Source: Anas platyrhynchos
Taxonomy: Eukaryota; Chordata; Aves; Anseriformes; Anatidae
Direction: 5' to 3'
Assembly: GCF_047663525.1 (NCBI RefSeq)
Contig: NC_092588.1
Span: 44,150,001 to 44,214,000 of the forward strand
DNA length: 64,000 nt
Below, in pieces: positions 35,931-50,900 of this stretch. The stretch's first letter is position 1. Each line of letters opens with the position of its first letter. Position numbers and translations under genes: made by a program. A model generated the notes under the pieces. It was not told where the DNA came from, made no database searches, and saw nothing but the letters and a program-made list of their open reading frames with translations.

Positions 35931-38900
35931 CTGCATAGGAAGAGAACACAGCTTATTATTTTCTTAAATTGTTATCCTAAACATATTGCATAAAAATAAT
36001 TTCTTTTGATTTACCTTTCATTGATTAATTTTTAATCAGAGTGTGTCCTCTAATGGATTCCTATATACAAAAAATGCACATGATTGGTCTATATCATTAA
36101 GACTATAGAATATAAATATTTAATAAAGAAATCATTTCTACTAATCACATATGTAACAACAATAGAGGAAGAACCTGTTTAAATAGCCTGTCAGACAACT
36201 AAAATCCACTCAAAATTGAATGACTGGCTTACATGTAACTAGTTAGGTAAGTAGAGTTTCTGATCTCCAAATCATGGGGTAACTACATTTCTAATGCTGT
36301 ACATACATTCCTACATCACTAAGATAAATATAAGGTCTTAAATTAGTACAGAGCAAGCAGTTAGAATAAAAGCAAACTAAACTCACAAAAACTTGAGTAA
36401 GGCTAATATTATTAATGAAAGTAAATACTCTAGTGTAAAATAGCATACTGCTTACAGTTTAAGCCAAGAGAAAGTTGTTTATGCTTAAGTCTCAAAATAT
36501 TTAAAGGATGACTTTTTGAAAGTCATATTCCAAAATGAGAGGTAGAGAATAAAAAGAAAAAAACAGCAAACAACACACAAAAAAAACACCTTTCTAGCCC
36601 AAAAACATGTCTTCCTTGAGAAGTCTGCATACACTGATCATAACCTACACTCCAACAAACTTAGAGTCAGAATACTTACTTCACCTAAACGAGGGTGTGT
36701 GAAATTATGCCATTCTGAGTAAGAGTATCTACATGTGTCCATCACAGGTTGTCCTCCTCCTCCTTCTTTGACTGATCCCAGAGTCTGATGTCCACCTCCC
36801 CTGACTGATTCCAGGGTATGACCTCTTCCTTTTACCATTTCAAATGTTTGTTGATCTCCTGTTTTTATTCCACATCCTACTTGATCAGTTGTATTTTGTA
36901 GAGGAATTATATTGTGATCCTAAAAAAAAATAAAGTAAAATAAAATAAAAAGAGTGATAGTGGAGAAACCTTTCATTTGTTTTTATTTCTATTGCATTTG
37001 TAAAATTCAGCAATTGGGAACTGTCAATACAGAAAACTCAAGTTTTTAGTCTTGCACAGTGACATTTTGAACAAAAAGCCATCCTTACCACTTTATACAT
37101 AAAAATCAATGGGTAGTCTTTGGAGAGGGACATTAGGACAAGTAGAAAACAATAATCTGCAATTAGATATGATACGAGATCCAACAACTGAATCTTTATC
37201 CTGACAAAAGACGCACTACAATCCATACATGTTAGTTTCTCAAAATATCACAAAATAACACTTGGTTTCTAAAGTCAACAACCTGTGACCCATTAAACCA
37301 GATATATAGTCATATTCATAAATTTCATTCTATTTTATTCTACGTTAAGTCTGCATACCAGATGAAAAATGGAAAAACTAGTATGGGATCATATAAATTA
37401 AAGATTATGCATCAATTTATAACAGCACTACATTTTATGCTTCATAGGCAATAACAAATTTGACATTTGTCATAATTAGGATAGTTTGTCTTGGTTTCTA
37501 ACGTAAGCAAACTCAATGTTTCTTAAAGTATCCTTTTTCTGAGGAAGCAAAAGCCAAGGAGTGAGGGACAGAGAAGGGAAAAATTATGAAGAGGTAAGTC
37601 CTTGTATATGAATGCAGACCTGGGCTGGACTATGTTCATAACAGACTGAATCTTGAAATAGTTTAGTCACCAAAAGCAAGAACATATTTTGTAAATGTGG
37701 ACTGTTCAATACTTTTGCCACTGACTCAAAAATCAACTATCCTTGGGTTTATTTTTTTGGGGAAAAGTAGAAATCGTACTTGTGAGACCTAAGGTAATTA
37801 TTGGCTAAATTAAAAATTTCTTCTCCAAGGAACAGCAACAATGTTTTGCTATGAGCACATATTCAACATGGGCCAAAGAGTAAGCTTCCATCTCACTGTT
37901 GAAAATTACAAGACCAATTAAAATATCCACCTGAAACTTCCAACCAATCAGTTAAAGTTCAGAATTATTATTAACAGCTGAGGGTCCTAGAATAACAACC
38001 ACAGGATATCTTTAAATATATATACAGTACAAACGATTGCCTAAGGTAAGAGCTTTCAAAGTCTTGTAAAATAGCAAAGCACATCAATGATTCTTGTGTT
38101 CATTCCATATTTCCTTCACTAAATCATATATTTGCAAACCAAGAATCTTCATTATGTCTTTCTACATTGAAAGAAACAGACAACTTACCATCACTTCTTC
38201 TCCTGGAGCTTCTGTATTTGAAATGATTAAGTTGTGATTGGCACAATCGTCAGTCACATGCCTGCGCATTACCCCAGAGCCACAACAACCACAGATTGTA
38301 ATCAGGATTACTGGAGAGGAAATAAGGGAGGAAGATACTCTGAACTTTACCTCAAAATGGTATCTAATTTTGTTTGAAAACTAATTTTGTTATATTAGTC
38401 TTTTTAAATGCTTAAGCATGAAGTATCTTTAAAAAAGACAATCCATAATACTTCACTCAAGAGGGTGGTGAGGCACTGAACTGGCTCTCCAGAGAAGCTG
38501 TGGATGCCCCATCCCTGGAGGTGTTCAGAGCCAGGTTGGATGGGGCCCTGGTCAGCCCACCACCCAATACCACCCAGTGGGTGGCATCCCTGCCCATGGC
38601 AGAGGGTGCCCTGCCCATGGCAGAACTAGGTGATCGTTAAGGTCCTTTCCAACCTAAGCCATTCTATGATTATATGAATCAAGTTTGAATTGGGCATCCT
38701 CAGGTAATTGTAAAAATGAAGTGTTTTGCACTCAACATTAAAATAAAAAGTATACTTACACAGCAAGAGTAATGATCCTAAGATCATAGCAAGGATGGCC
38801 CATACACCAAGAGTAACACTGCTGGAGGCAAAAGCCATCCTTTCACATTCACTTGGAACAACACAGTTACAGTAGTTAACTCTTATTTGGGTGACTCCTT

Positions 38901-41900
38901 GCTTTCCTGATCTATCAGACACAGTTACAGGAATAGTGTATATTCCAAATGGAATATCACCCCTTGGTGAAAGATACACAGACTTCTCTGTAAAAAAGAC
39001 AAAAATAAATATACTGTTAACAATGCCTGAAACTCCAATTACATTTACTAAAAAAGACTGTCAATGACATTTATTGGAAGCACTTCCAGCAGTGTGATTG
39101 GAACAATGCATATCCCCTTCCATTCTTTAGCTCTGTTGCTATATCCAATGGGAAGTGAAATCCATTTCGTGTGCTGCTCTTCTTAGTAAAATACCTGGTC
39201 ACTGGTCATTGTTAAAGGGGAAAATATATAATTTGTAAAAATACATACATCAATTATTATGTACAATGATCTTGTACATAATGGTTATTTTATGTTGAGT
39301 TACATGAAATTGTACGTCCCTTTTAATTTCTCTTTTTTTTTTTTTTTTTTTTTTTAAATTTGCCTAGTATAAACCTTGAAACTTTCAGATGTCTTCAGTC
39401 TCAGACTTCGCTGTCTTTTGCCTTTCACTAGTGCATGTTTGTCTAGACACTTCAGAATCGGATCCTTTTCAGGCTAATTATCTACATATGACAACATGGT
39501 AGCAAATATATATGCTGCTCTTGATGACATCATCTAGCACCCACCAGGAAACCACTACCAGCTATAACTTTTTGTATCAGCGAATTTTAGGGAACAGTTA
39601 CTTCTTTTCTAGCAAATCCTTCATCTATTTCTACGAAAATACTTAAAATTAACATAAGCATATTAAGAGAGATAATAATGTTTGGGGGTTGTTGTTGTGT
39701 TGTATTTTTGTTTTTGTTTGTTTGTTTTTTAATCCATCTCTGTTTCACCTAAAACGTGCTGGCTGTCAGCAGTAGTGAGGAAAAAAAATGGCTCTAATCA
39801 ATTTGAGGTAAAGTTTCCATTTCCCAGTCCTTCACTATAACAGCAGCCTCAAAAAAGCTGTACTTTCATTTGGCTATTTCATTGTTAAATTCTGTACAAG
39901 TTATGAAAGTATGAATGTATACTTTCTATTCCAGAGGTGTTTATCTAATTTAATACACTGATTTTTGTTCTCACACACAATCTTTTTACATCACAATTTT
40001 AGACAGCAGCTGATTTCTGACCCAGGTAAGCTGAGGACAAATTCTTTTTTATGCTACAAGAGGCAGAATATAGTAGCTTTCTCCTTGCCTCTGTGATGCC
40101 AACAGTACCACCCTGCTAACTTTTGCAAACCCAGGACAGCTAAGACCCCTTTAGTGTTTTCCTTTTATTCATGTTATACTTTTGATCTCTCATACAGCAA
40201 ATGAAACTGAGGGACTGTTATAGATGATCAAGTCTACCTCATCAGCTCTACCGACCAGTTTCCAATGTGCATTTATCAAGGGATCTCCCAGTCCACCCAA
40301 TGCAGATGTCCCACAGCTGCCTCTGGCAACCTACAGCTAACTGAGGAGGAAGTCTCATACCGTTGTGTCGTGTTATCTTCCACGAGGAAGCCAAGTTACG
40401 GTCAGTCACGCGATATACAAAAGGCATGCTGTAAGAAGCAATATCACCATCCTCTGCAGTGAGGCAGATAGGTTTTCTGTCTCTGCACATTATATAATCA
40501 GTTTTAATTATTCGTGGAAAATTCCTGTTGCAAGGCTGGATGACAACTTGCAGAGTTCCTGTGCCTGTTTTGCCATCTATAAAATAAAAGAATTAAATGG
40601 TAAAATAGTCAAACATTCATTCATTTATTTATTTCTAGTCCCAATTTTCATGACTATCATCAACTGTAATATCCAGGTTAAGAATTAAGGTGGAAAGAAA
40701 CTACTGATTTAGCCAAAAGCAGGTAAGAACTTCTCATAGCTTTCTTTTGGCTGCTTCTGCAGAGTTCTTGTATTTGTTTAGGAAGGAACTCATCTTTTCA
40801 GGTGACAGGGAAGAAAGTGCTGCAGCCTGTTTCCTCCTATTCATGTGTTGTCCTCAAGCAAAACTCTGCAACAATGACTAAAGGAAGGAAAAGAAACAGA
40901 AAAGACAAAGCAGCTAAAAGAAAGTCTGCAGCTGCATGTTCATGAAGTGCGTGCTTTTATGCAGTTCAGGATCCCAAACTGAAACTCCTTGACTTGCTTT
41001 GAAAATCATTTACTTTCAGCAGTGTAATATGGTCACAGTTAAATGCACCAATGTGTATTGGTACAAAGAGAAAGAGCTATACAGAAGGAAAAGGTTCCAA
41101 AGCTCCACAACTTGTGTACGTGGACAGAACATACTTTATTGTTCTTACATATCTATGTGGGCACGCATACTGTCTAAAAGGAGTCTTATCCTCCTTCAGG
41201 ACAAGGACCCTAAAAATACAGGGTCAAGGAGGCTAAGCCAAACTGAGAGTCAACAGCAGAAAGGTAAAGACTCCAGCATTTTTACTCCTGGAAGGAGAAA
41301 ATACATTACACTTTCCCTACAGCCTACTTCCCCTTCCCCTGGGAAGGCAAACACTTTGGCAAACAAAAAAAACACCATGTCTTTTCTGTTCTCTTCCTTC
41401 TGTCACCATGCAGTAGCAGCATTCACCCATGAACGACATCAACATCGAAGTCTACATGTAAGAACTGAATGGACTCTCCCTCCTAGTTTGATTTTTTCCA
41501 ATATAGGAATGCTCAATGCTAGTATTTACATTACAGTGAAATTACATCAAAACAGCTTTTTAAAACTGACTCTAGAAATGCCTAATTGCAGACACATATC
41601 ATACATTTTAGATACAAGAGACACTCTAAACAATTTAGTTGTTGTAATATACACTTAATTTTAATATCCAAGCTTTGGACAGAGTTGAATAATACAACTG
41701 TAAAGCTACTTCAAGGTCTGTTCTTTATTCCAACTGCTCTAAATGTATTCAAAAAATTAGTCAGGAAATAAAAGGAATACAATCCTGCTTTAGCACAGAA
41801 GGGCTAAAAATAAATCCTGCCACTGGACTTATAAAGGCAATCTATTTTTTAATCATATTTTAAAATTAAAAGTTCGATAATCTATTTGCTACATTTTTTG

Positions 41901-44900
41901 CATTTAGATGTGAAAAGTGTATTTAGTCATCTTGACTACATGATGTTTAGGCAAAACCATGTCTTTTCTTGCAATAAGCACATATACCCAAATTGATCAG
42001 AAAGAATAAACACTCACTTTAAGTCAGGACCAAAATCTGTTTCAGAATAAGAACCTGACTGTGCAACTCTTCCTTATAATGAGAGTAATTTGTAAGAGCT
42101 CTGCACCTCAGCAATAATGAACAGTGTTACAGAACATAGACTACCTACTGAGGAAAAGAGCACAGTACCACATAGCAGCGAATACAGCTTTTCTTACAGT
42201 TTCTTTTAATTTAAGGTCTCCAGAAACAAGACACCAAGAAGAGGAGAAAACAGAGTTTCAAGGATAACTTATTTTTGAAAAATTCTCTCTACTTTCTCTG
42301 TTGTCAACTTCATGGCTGTCACATGCCATCAGTTAAAACAAAAATTTAGTCAGGAAATGAAAGGAATACAACCATGTTACTAAAACCCCTCTTTAAGTAG
42401 GAGCAGATAACGCGAAAATATAAGAAAACAGGGCAAATTCTCGGTATGTATGCCCTGCTGTATAATATTCCCTAAGCATTTGATAGTCATCCCAAAGGCA
42501 AGACAATGCACTGGATGCACCTCTCACCTGTACCAGTATAGTTGCCCCTAAGTTAAAATTGCACATAAACATCTTTTACAGGCTAAATATAACAGAGACA
42601 ACATTTAGTACTCACTTCTGTCTATTGCGAGGACTGTGATATTGCATTGACCTCGTTTCATTTCTCCTAGATCTCGGTCCAAGGCTTTAATGGTTCTGAC
42701 TTCACCTGATTTTTCATCTATGTTGATCCAATTACACTGTCCAGGTGCTATCTTGTAGCTGTTAAGAGTATTTTTTTTTTGTGTGTTTAGGTAAGAATCT
42801 CAAATACATACACATGCATATATTTATACCTATATACACATACACACATAGATACAGGTATTTATGTTCACACACACATGGCATCAACATTCCCCCTTCT
42901 TGTATCCCTCCATGCTTTACTCCAAATAAACTAGAGATAACATTGTTTCATACCAGATGCCTTCACTATTTCCAGTTTCTGGATCTTCTGCTAGGTATTT
43001 CCCAATACTTGTCCCAACCTCATCACATTCGCTAGCGTCCATGCGGAAGAAACAGGGTTTAAACACGGGCCCCTCATCCACATCTAAGACATTCACTACA
43101 ACAGTGCTGGTGCTCTGGACAACTTGTTGTGAATGTGGTGCCAGCATGTAGGGTGCCTCATTGTTGACCGCAATCACAAGGATCCTTTGCTTGGCGCCTT
43201 CATAGTCCAGACCCTGAAACACAGGTTTTTTGTGTGTGTTTTTCCTTGTTTCAAGCTAATACTAAGATGGGCAGTGTTTCCACAGAACAGTTATTAAATA
43301 GGTAAAACTGTATGGCATTCATTTACAAAAGACAACAGCTTCTGGAACATCCAGCTTGAGACACAGTAAAGAGATAAGATTTAAACAAGCAAAGAAACCC
43401 CAAAGTTCTAAATTAGCCAAAGAAAAGGACCTGAGGAACTATCCCTAATAAGGTAAGCAGCATCACTATATATTTTTCAGATGAATACTCTGCTAGTGAA
43501 TCACAAATGGAATTTACATAAAAATTAAGTGTGGCCTGAGACTTTTTCCTCCCATACCTAACTGACCATTATTTTAGGCTATGAATATCTTCTTTCCAGC
43601 ACAAGTCACTACTTTTCTTGTTAGCACCTACATTTATTTCCTAATAAGAGTTCACCCACTTGAAATGTGTCTTAACTTCTGGGGCTCATCAGTCGGTATC
43701 TACATATGTAATTCTCCAGACACTACCTCCAAGGACATCTTATGCCAGTAAACCTATTTATAGCCTGATGTTACAATACTCTCTGGTCTACTATAGAGTT
43801 ACACTAAATACATGAAATTTCAACTGGATTATTATATTAGTAGTAGTAATAGTAGCAGTAGTATATTAGCAGTAATAATAGTAGTGTATTAGTAGCTTAG
43901 CCTTCTGACTTACATGTTCAAATGTTAATATTAATTTTCTCTGCTCCTTAGAAGATACCTGCTATCACACAGTTTTAACAGATAATGAAAAAGAGGCACT
44001 AAAAGACAAAAAGGATGTGCTGGACTCCAGGTAGAGTGGTCCTTCTATCTTACAGCTGCAAAGTACCAGGTACAAGAGTAACTTCTTACACATACATGGA
44101 CTCCTTTGCAACCCAGAAAAGCAAACCTAAACTCACTACCTAAACTCATGCAAAATAAAGCATGGATAGTTTTAAGCCAAGGTAATAAGTTTAATCAACT
44201 CCCAGAAAGAACAAGGCTGGAGGAGGTGCTCCTCACTCCCCTCTTCAGCCATGCTCCCACTTCTGTTAAAATCTCACCTGTGAAAAATTCTTCAGTTACA
44301 TCCCTAAGTCTCAACAATTCAAACTGCAGAATCAGGAAAAAGCACCAAGCTCAGCTGGATGATAAAGCAAAGGGAGACTTTTGATTTCTGAACACAAAGA
44401 GGAATAGTCTGGAAGATGAGCTATGCAAATTCTGTCAGTTATGTATTACACATGATCCTCATTTGTAGCGCGTTTAGAATAGAGTTCAGAATAGGAGTAA
44501 AGCATGATATGCCTGACAGAGATATTTTTTGAATAAAAATTAGTTCTAGGTTATTGGTTTTAAAAAGTAACACCTGAAGACACAAATTTTGCTCTAGCAG
44601 TCCCATTTTCACTTACCTTAACAACACAGAGTATTCCTTCATTTGTGTTTCTGTCTGTTGTAATTTCAAAAGAACGATCATCATTTCCTCTTATAATTTC
44701 ATATACAGCTGTGGAGCCAGGTGCACCAAGTTCATCAAGATCAAGAACAGAAACTCTCAGTATTTCTACATTCACTTTGTTTTCCTCCACTTGTGTTTCA
44801 TACTTGGAAGTATCAAAAGAACGAAAAATCAACTTAAATCAGAAAATGCCATTCTACAATTCAAGAGTGAAGACAACTGTATTTAAACCTTTAGACCACA

Positions 44901-47900
44901 ATCCTGCAGTTAAACCTAAGGAGCCAATTTACCAAGCTAGCATGTTGACTTTGTACATTTCAATGTATTACTGTATTTCCCCCATACTTCCCTTATACCC
45001 TGACTGAAACAGGAACTCTATCCAGGCAGCATAGCTCTCTTTCACTTCCCAGCTATCAATGACATAATGAAGCCTGGAATTCTCCTTCCAGGAATGGTAA
45101 ATTAGCACAGCTCACTTGTTTAAAATCAGCTGCAGATGCTAATTTGTGTACAACGTCATCAAGGCACAGCATTAAGAAGAGGCCATGGGTTATGGTTCAT
45201 ACCAGTGTCCCACAGCACTTTAGCTGTATATATGCTTATTGAGATATAATTTGTCCTAAAAATAGAAATATAGAAATTAACCTAGCAATTAGGCATTTAA
45301 CCTAGGCCCTTGTTTCCTCGGGGACAGAAAAAAAAAAAAAAAAGAGCTAGCAATTTTTAAGTTAAAATGTGAACGAAGGGAAGATAATTTAGATGGCTGC
45401 AGTAAGCAAAGACACAAGGCTGATTTATAGCTATTGTTGAAAAAGAAGTGGTTCAAATACTATTCATGTATAGAAAAAAGTTAGAATAACAAAGAAATTC
45501 TCAGTGAAATCCTTGCATCTACTTCACTGACACTAACAACACACAATTAGCCAAAAGCTGGTCAAAGATAACTGGCTCATGGAATGCTTCAGAGTGAATC
45601 TGTCCCCTCCCCAAAAATGGTTAAGTTACAGGATTCCTAAGATAACATATTGCAGAAGCAAACGAATTAATAATGTTTGTTTTCTCCCAATAAAGCCGTT
45701 GACTCACAACAACTAATATAGCAATAGGTCTAACTACCAAATAACACAACAACCATGTTCACAAAGTTTTGTGTTGGCATGAACTGTCTCAGGGCACTAG
45801 GCATCATACTTGAGGGAGTGCCCATGGGGATATTAGAAAGGTGGTATGTTTTTTATATATTTTACTCTTTACATGCACTTAATTTATGAAAACTTACTTG
45901 TATCTGTTTAAAAGTTGGTGCATTGTCATTTGTATCTTCAATTTTAATGACAGCTGTTCCTGTAGTGCACAAACCAAAAGGTTGACCTCCCATATCTCTC
46001 ACTTCAATAAGTAAAGTGTATGTGGACACCAGCTGAAAAGAATAAAAGCATACAGAAGTTTGACATGTTTTTTTTTTTTTTAATCAGTTGCACACAGCAA
46101 TAAATGTTTTATTCCTGTTCCCCAGCTCTGCTCCAAACTCATCGCTGTCCCCTACAAAATATGAGTTTGCTTTGGAGCTATTTTCCTATACTTCGAAAAG
46201 GAAAAAAAGTAAAATATTTTTCAGTGGCTAAGCAGCACTGAGTTCACACCTGTCAGTAACTTGTAAGCTATACCCAGTATCCCCACAATGGCCACAGACA
46301 CCTTTGTTTTCCAGTATCTGATGTTTTGGAATACACAGATGATGTGCTTTCATCCCCTAATCCACCCTCCCAATCCCTCTTCTCTAGCCCTCCCTATTGG
46401 AGTGGCAGTTTTCTCTTGGATTTCCAACTTATAAAGTGCTTCAGCCCATGACTGCTTTTCATTAAGCTTCGCCACCCTGTTATTTCAATGAACATTCCTG
46501 CAACCAGCCTTTGTTTGGGATACATTATGTAGAGGGAGGGTGCCCTCAGCAGTTCCTACAGGACCACTGATAAGCAGCCCACTCAAATCAGTGACTAGAA
46601 TGGCAACAGCAGAATGATTTTCCTTAGCCTTACAAATACCTGAACAACCTAGGGAAGATGGAGCTGGACACAAAAGAGGGAGTTTGAAAGTCAAGAGAGT
46701 AAATCCAGTTCTGAATAACTGGAAGTAGCACTAGGTTTCCTGGGTGGAGAAAAGAAAGCTCCTGTTCCATTTCATAAGTTTATCTTTAAAAGACAGGTAG
46801 CGGACTCATTTTTGAAGTTTTCTTTCCCTCAGTAGTCTCTGTGACCCTAGCAGTCATGGTGATATTCATTCATGGCATTTTTCTCTTGCTAAAGAAGCTT
46901 AGTAATGTACCCCTGAGCATACAATTTTGCAACTCACCATTAAGGCGAATTTTTGGCCATGAAATGACTAAGTGTTCCAGAATACAATTATTTTTATCCT
47001 AAAAAATATGTGCCTGCACCCATTTTCTACTATGTCTTATCCAAGAAATATTGTTTTGAATTACACGTGCCGTTTCTAATGTAAACACTCACATGACCTT
47101 TTATCCAAAAAACATTGAACATGATAAAAACTAAAATCTCCTCTATCTTCTTACTTGAAAGTTATCTGATAACAATAAATGGTTTGTGCATATGTTTTGA
47201 GAAACACTGTATTATTGTTCAGATTTATCATTCAGATATTGCAGAATAACAGACTACTTCTAGAAAAGATGGATCATCTACCCTGTAAATAACCAAGGAA
47301 CACCTCAAGTGGATCTTGACTGGGAGGAAACATCAGCCATGGGATTCATGAACAGAGAAAGAGTAGGAATCCAGAGACAGATGCTTGGTGTCAAACAGGA
47401 TTAGCAGACAGTCCCCTTGCCAAGTTTAGCTAGAAAACAGTAGAAATGCAGAAAGATTTTGGACCAGCTCTGTTGTAAGCTTTGGAAGCTCCTCAGAGAG
47501 AGAAACACAAACGGTAACAGAAACGTTTTATCTGATGATTCCCATGACAGGAATTCATTTTGAAGTTATCTGTGTGCACTAGTGTTCACAACTAAATAAG
47601 CTTCAAGAAAAATCACCTCCCGATCCAGCTGTGGTGACAGTACAGTAATGACACCTGTTTCACCATGTAATGAAAATGCTGGGATTATTGGTGGGTTTTG
47701 TGACACAATGCGGTATCTCAACAGAGTATGCAGAGTGAAAGGCTCATCTCTGTCTTCTGCAGTCACTGTTCCAACAATTACACCTGTGAATACAACATAG
47801 CAATTTTAAATTCCAGAAAAATCTATAAATAGGCAAAAATTATTTGAACAGATATTTATGTCTAAATAGTACCGCATCTGTCAAATGAACAGAAAGAATA

Positions 47901-50900
47901 ATCAAGAGAAATATTAGAAGCCTTGATTTCAGCGAGAGTTTCTGTCAATGACTTCTAACTGAACATCCCAAATACGGATGAAAAGGAGCTGCCAGGGAAG
48001 GTGAGGAGGAAGTTCAGTGATCTCTGACGCAGTCCAAACTGCAGCACCGCCCCTTGGGGCTTGCTGCTCTCCTGCATCCCCAGCCCGAGTGGTTCTAGAC
48101 CTCATTTTGAAACCGTAACTCACTCAATCAAAAGTGGAGTAGCTCACAGAAAGAAAAGCAACTGGTGCTTTGGGCGTGAATGTGAAGGCAGTTTGCCTCC
48201 TCTGTAAAGCAAGTTAGACCCCTCTTCACTCTGCACCCCTAGTCTAAGAGATGGTGAGGAATGGTAAAACACTGTTTTTCCATTACTTGTTCTGTACACC
48301 CCACCTGTCTCGCCACTTTTCTCCTCTGTTAAACTGACATGTGAAGTCAGCAACAGGCAAATCCCTACCTGTCCATGGGTACAGGCAGAAACAAGCCTTT
48401 CATGTGTTATCTTCCCCTCCCTAACCAGGAAACATCCTACCTTAATTCAACACATTGGACACACACTGTAGGCTTAATCAAAAGTGTTTTAGACCTTAGA
48501 ATACTGCCAACATAGTTTTTAACAGATAAGTTTCCTGAAAACTGTTTTGTTCTTTGTGATCTAAACATTTAATGCAGAACAGCAATTCTGGATAAAATGA
48601 AATGTTTTGAATTTCTTAAACTGCTTTAAGAACACCGAATCATCTCCATTTTAAAGCATTTGTTTTACACATTATTTTTCACTATTATTGAGATGACATT
48701 CTGAAATCTCTAATAGTTAAGAAATCGTAGGCTGCCCTTTGAAAATTCAGCCTCCACTGTAAAGAAACACTACTCAGGAAATCCCACTGAAAAATGTCAG
48801 TATCACATTGGTACTTAACTGAGCTGAGTAACAGTAAATGTGTTCACCGGTTTGAAACAATTCTTACCAGGCTTGGAGTTCTCAGGGACACAAAACTCAA
48901 AGACGTCCTGTGTAAAATATGGAGCATTATCATTGTCATCCTCTATCCTGATTGTATGCACAAGTGGTACCTCTGGTGAATAACCATCTGGAGTGCTTGC
49001 AAAGCAAATGATCTGTAAAACAGAAATTCAGTAGTTCACTTCATACTTGAACACCATTTGGTATTATTATACGTTCAGTTCAGTGGAGGAGTCAACAAAA
49101 TGAAATAGTGTCATGCACACAATTCTCAAAACAAGACTCTTCAGCCACATGGAAGGGGAAGTGACCAGTATGTAATGATGACAACTGCACAAAAACTGTA
49201 ACTGCTTCCCAATCTTTCACCTTACTAGAAGTATTTGAATCACTTTCCCTTTTCCCCCCCCAACTTTGTCAAACATATTTTCCAAGTCTCCTGAACACAA
49301 TTTTTTGAGGTGTCTATGAAACAACATCAGCGCTACCAAAAATTTAGATGCAATTACTACTATTTAGAATAAAATCAAGAATAGTAATAAATTGTCATAC
49401 TTTGATGAAATGCAATAACAGGTATTGCAAGTTACCTCACTATTCAGAAGCTGTTTATTTTTACTAGCTGCCTTCTTGCACTTCTCAGCCAGTAGAGAGA
49501 GCAGTGTACCTTGTTAATAAAATGCAAAGACAGCAGCTTGAGAAAAACAGGCTCGAAAAATACAGCTGGCTGGAGTTTGTGATCTGTTTCTTATGCAGAC
49601 CTTTTCTGCCCTCCCTGAAAAACTCTGGGATAACTTCATATTCTTCCCAGAAGTGATGTAAACGCAGTAGCTCACTGCCATTACTGTTGCAATTAGACTT
49701 TAAGCAGTGAAAAGCAAAACTCCTCTCAAGATCTACATAACCAGATATTTGTCACTGGTTTCCTCTCTCAAAGGCCAGAGATACTACTCTAAACAGACAG
49801 CTAACTGTAGATCTAGTCTGCTTTCTTTCTCCTCCATAATCCAACTTTCAAACATGTGCATGACAGGAAAAAAAAATTATACTTAACACAATTTAGGCCT
49901 GTACCTGGAAGCTTGGATACTGTTCACGGTCTACTGCACGAGTAGCAAAGATATTTCCAGTTTCTCTTTCTATGTAAAACAAACCCTTTGGATCTTGATC
50001 AATTCCCGGTCCACTTGCAGAATAATAAATGGTGTAGTTCTGAGCAGTGTCTGACTGGACCTACGAAGAATGAATTTTTAAGCGCAAAGGAAAATGTCAG
50101 CATCATTCTCATACATTATTCTGCCTTTTCATGATCACACATAGCAGAAGCATGAACTTTTCAAAAACAAAAATTAAAACTTAATTTACTTCTACTTCTT
50201 TATCATCTTAAGCTTCACAGAATAGAACAGCTCGCCTTGTGACTGCATTCCTTTATAATACGGGTGCATGAGAAGGGATAATTAATTCAAATTTAGAAAT
50301 TGTTCAGCATTATTGAACAATTAAAGAAACAAGAGTGTGCATAGAAAAATCTAATTTTAAAATCTACTTTCTCTAGAATGCTGCACGTACAAAGCACATT
50401 CAGATACAGACAGCTTCTTATTTTGTCTCTGTTCAAAAGATTTTGGTTTCAGTGCACTCACTGAGAATATGGCTTATAATTACTGAAGAAAAATTAAGGA
50501 AGAAATAAAGAAAAGGAAAACAACCTATAGCACAGTCCAGGGACATGCCAATTCAGATAACCTCTTTGCATCTCGTTACAGGCACTGAGGAGGTAACATC
50601 AGCAGTTATCTACTTGTAAACAACCCCCTCCCCAAATACTTTCCTTACCTACCAAATGCCAGAAGTTAGGAAGATAAGATTAGTAGAATGATTGCTCTGT
50701 ACAGACTCTGTTATTACACTTGTCTCTACACATCTGCTACCAGCCACTCTGTAATCTAGTGAAGGCTAGATGCATCCATGATAACTGTAGTTCTTGCATT
50801 TCTCTTTTACGCCTACTTGTTTTCTTACTGTAAGAACTTTTCCTAATAGCATAGGCCAAACTAAGTCTTAAATTCTACAGGTATACATCACAAATGCCAA

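Noticed and set aside
40999..41658. Plus-strand frame of 219 codons inside intron 11.
   Set aside because: Antisense to the gene, no recognised domain, biased composition, and surrounded by ordinary intron sequence. Long by chance, so transcript data would be needed to revive it.
43835..43896. Triplet repeat considered as a possible coding repeat.
   Set aside because: It lies inside intron 9 between well-defined exons and is full of TAG stops in one frame.
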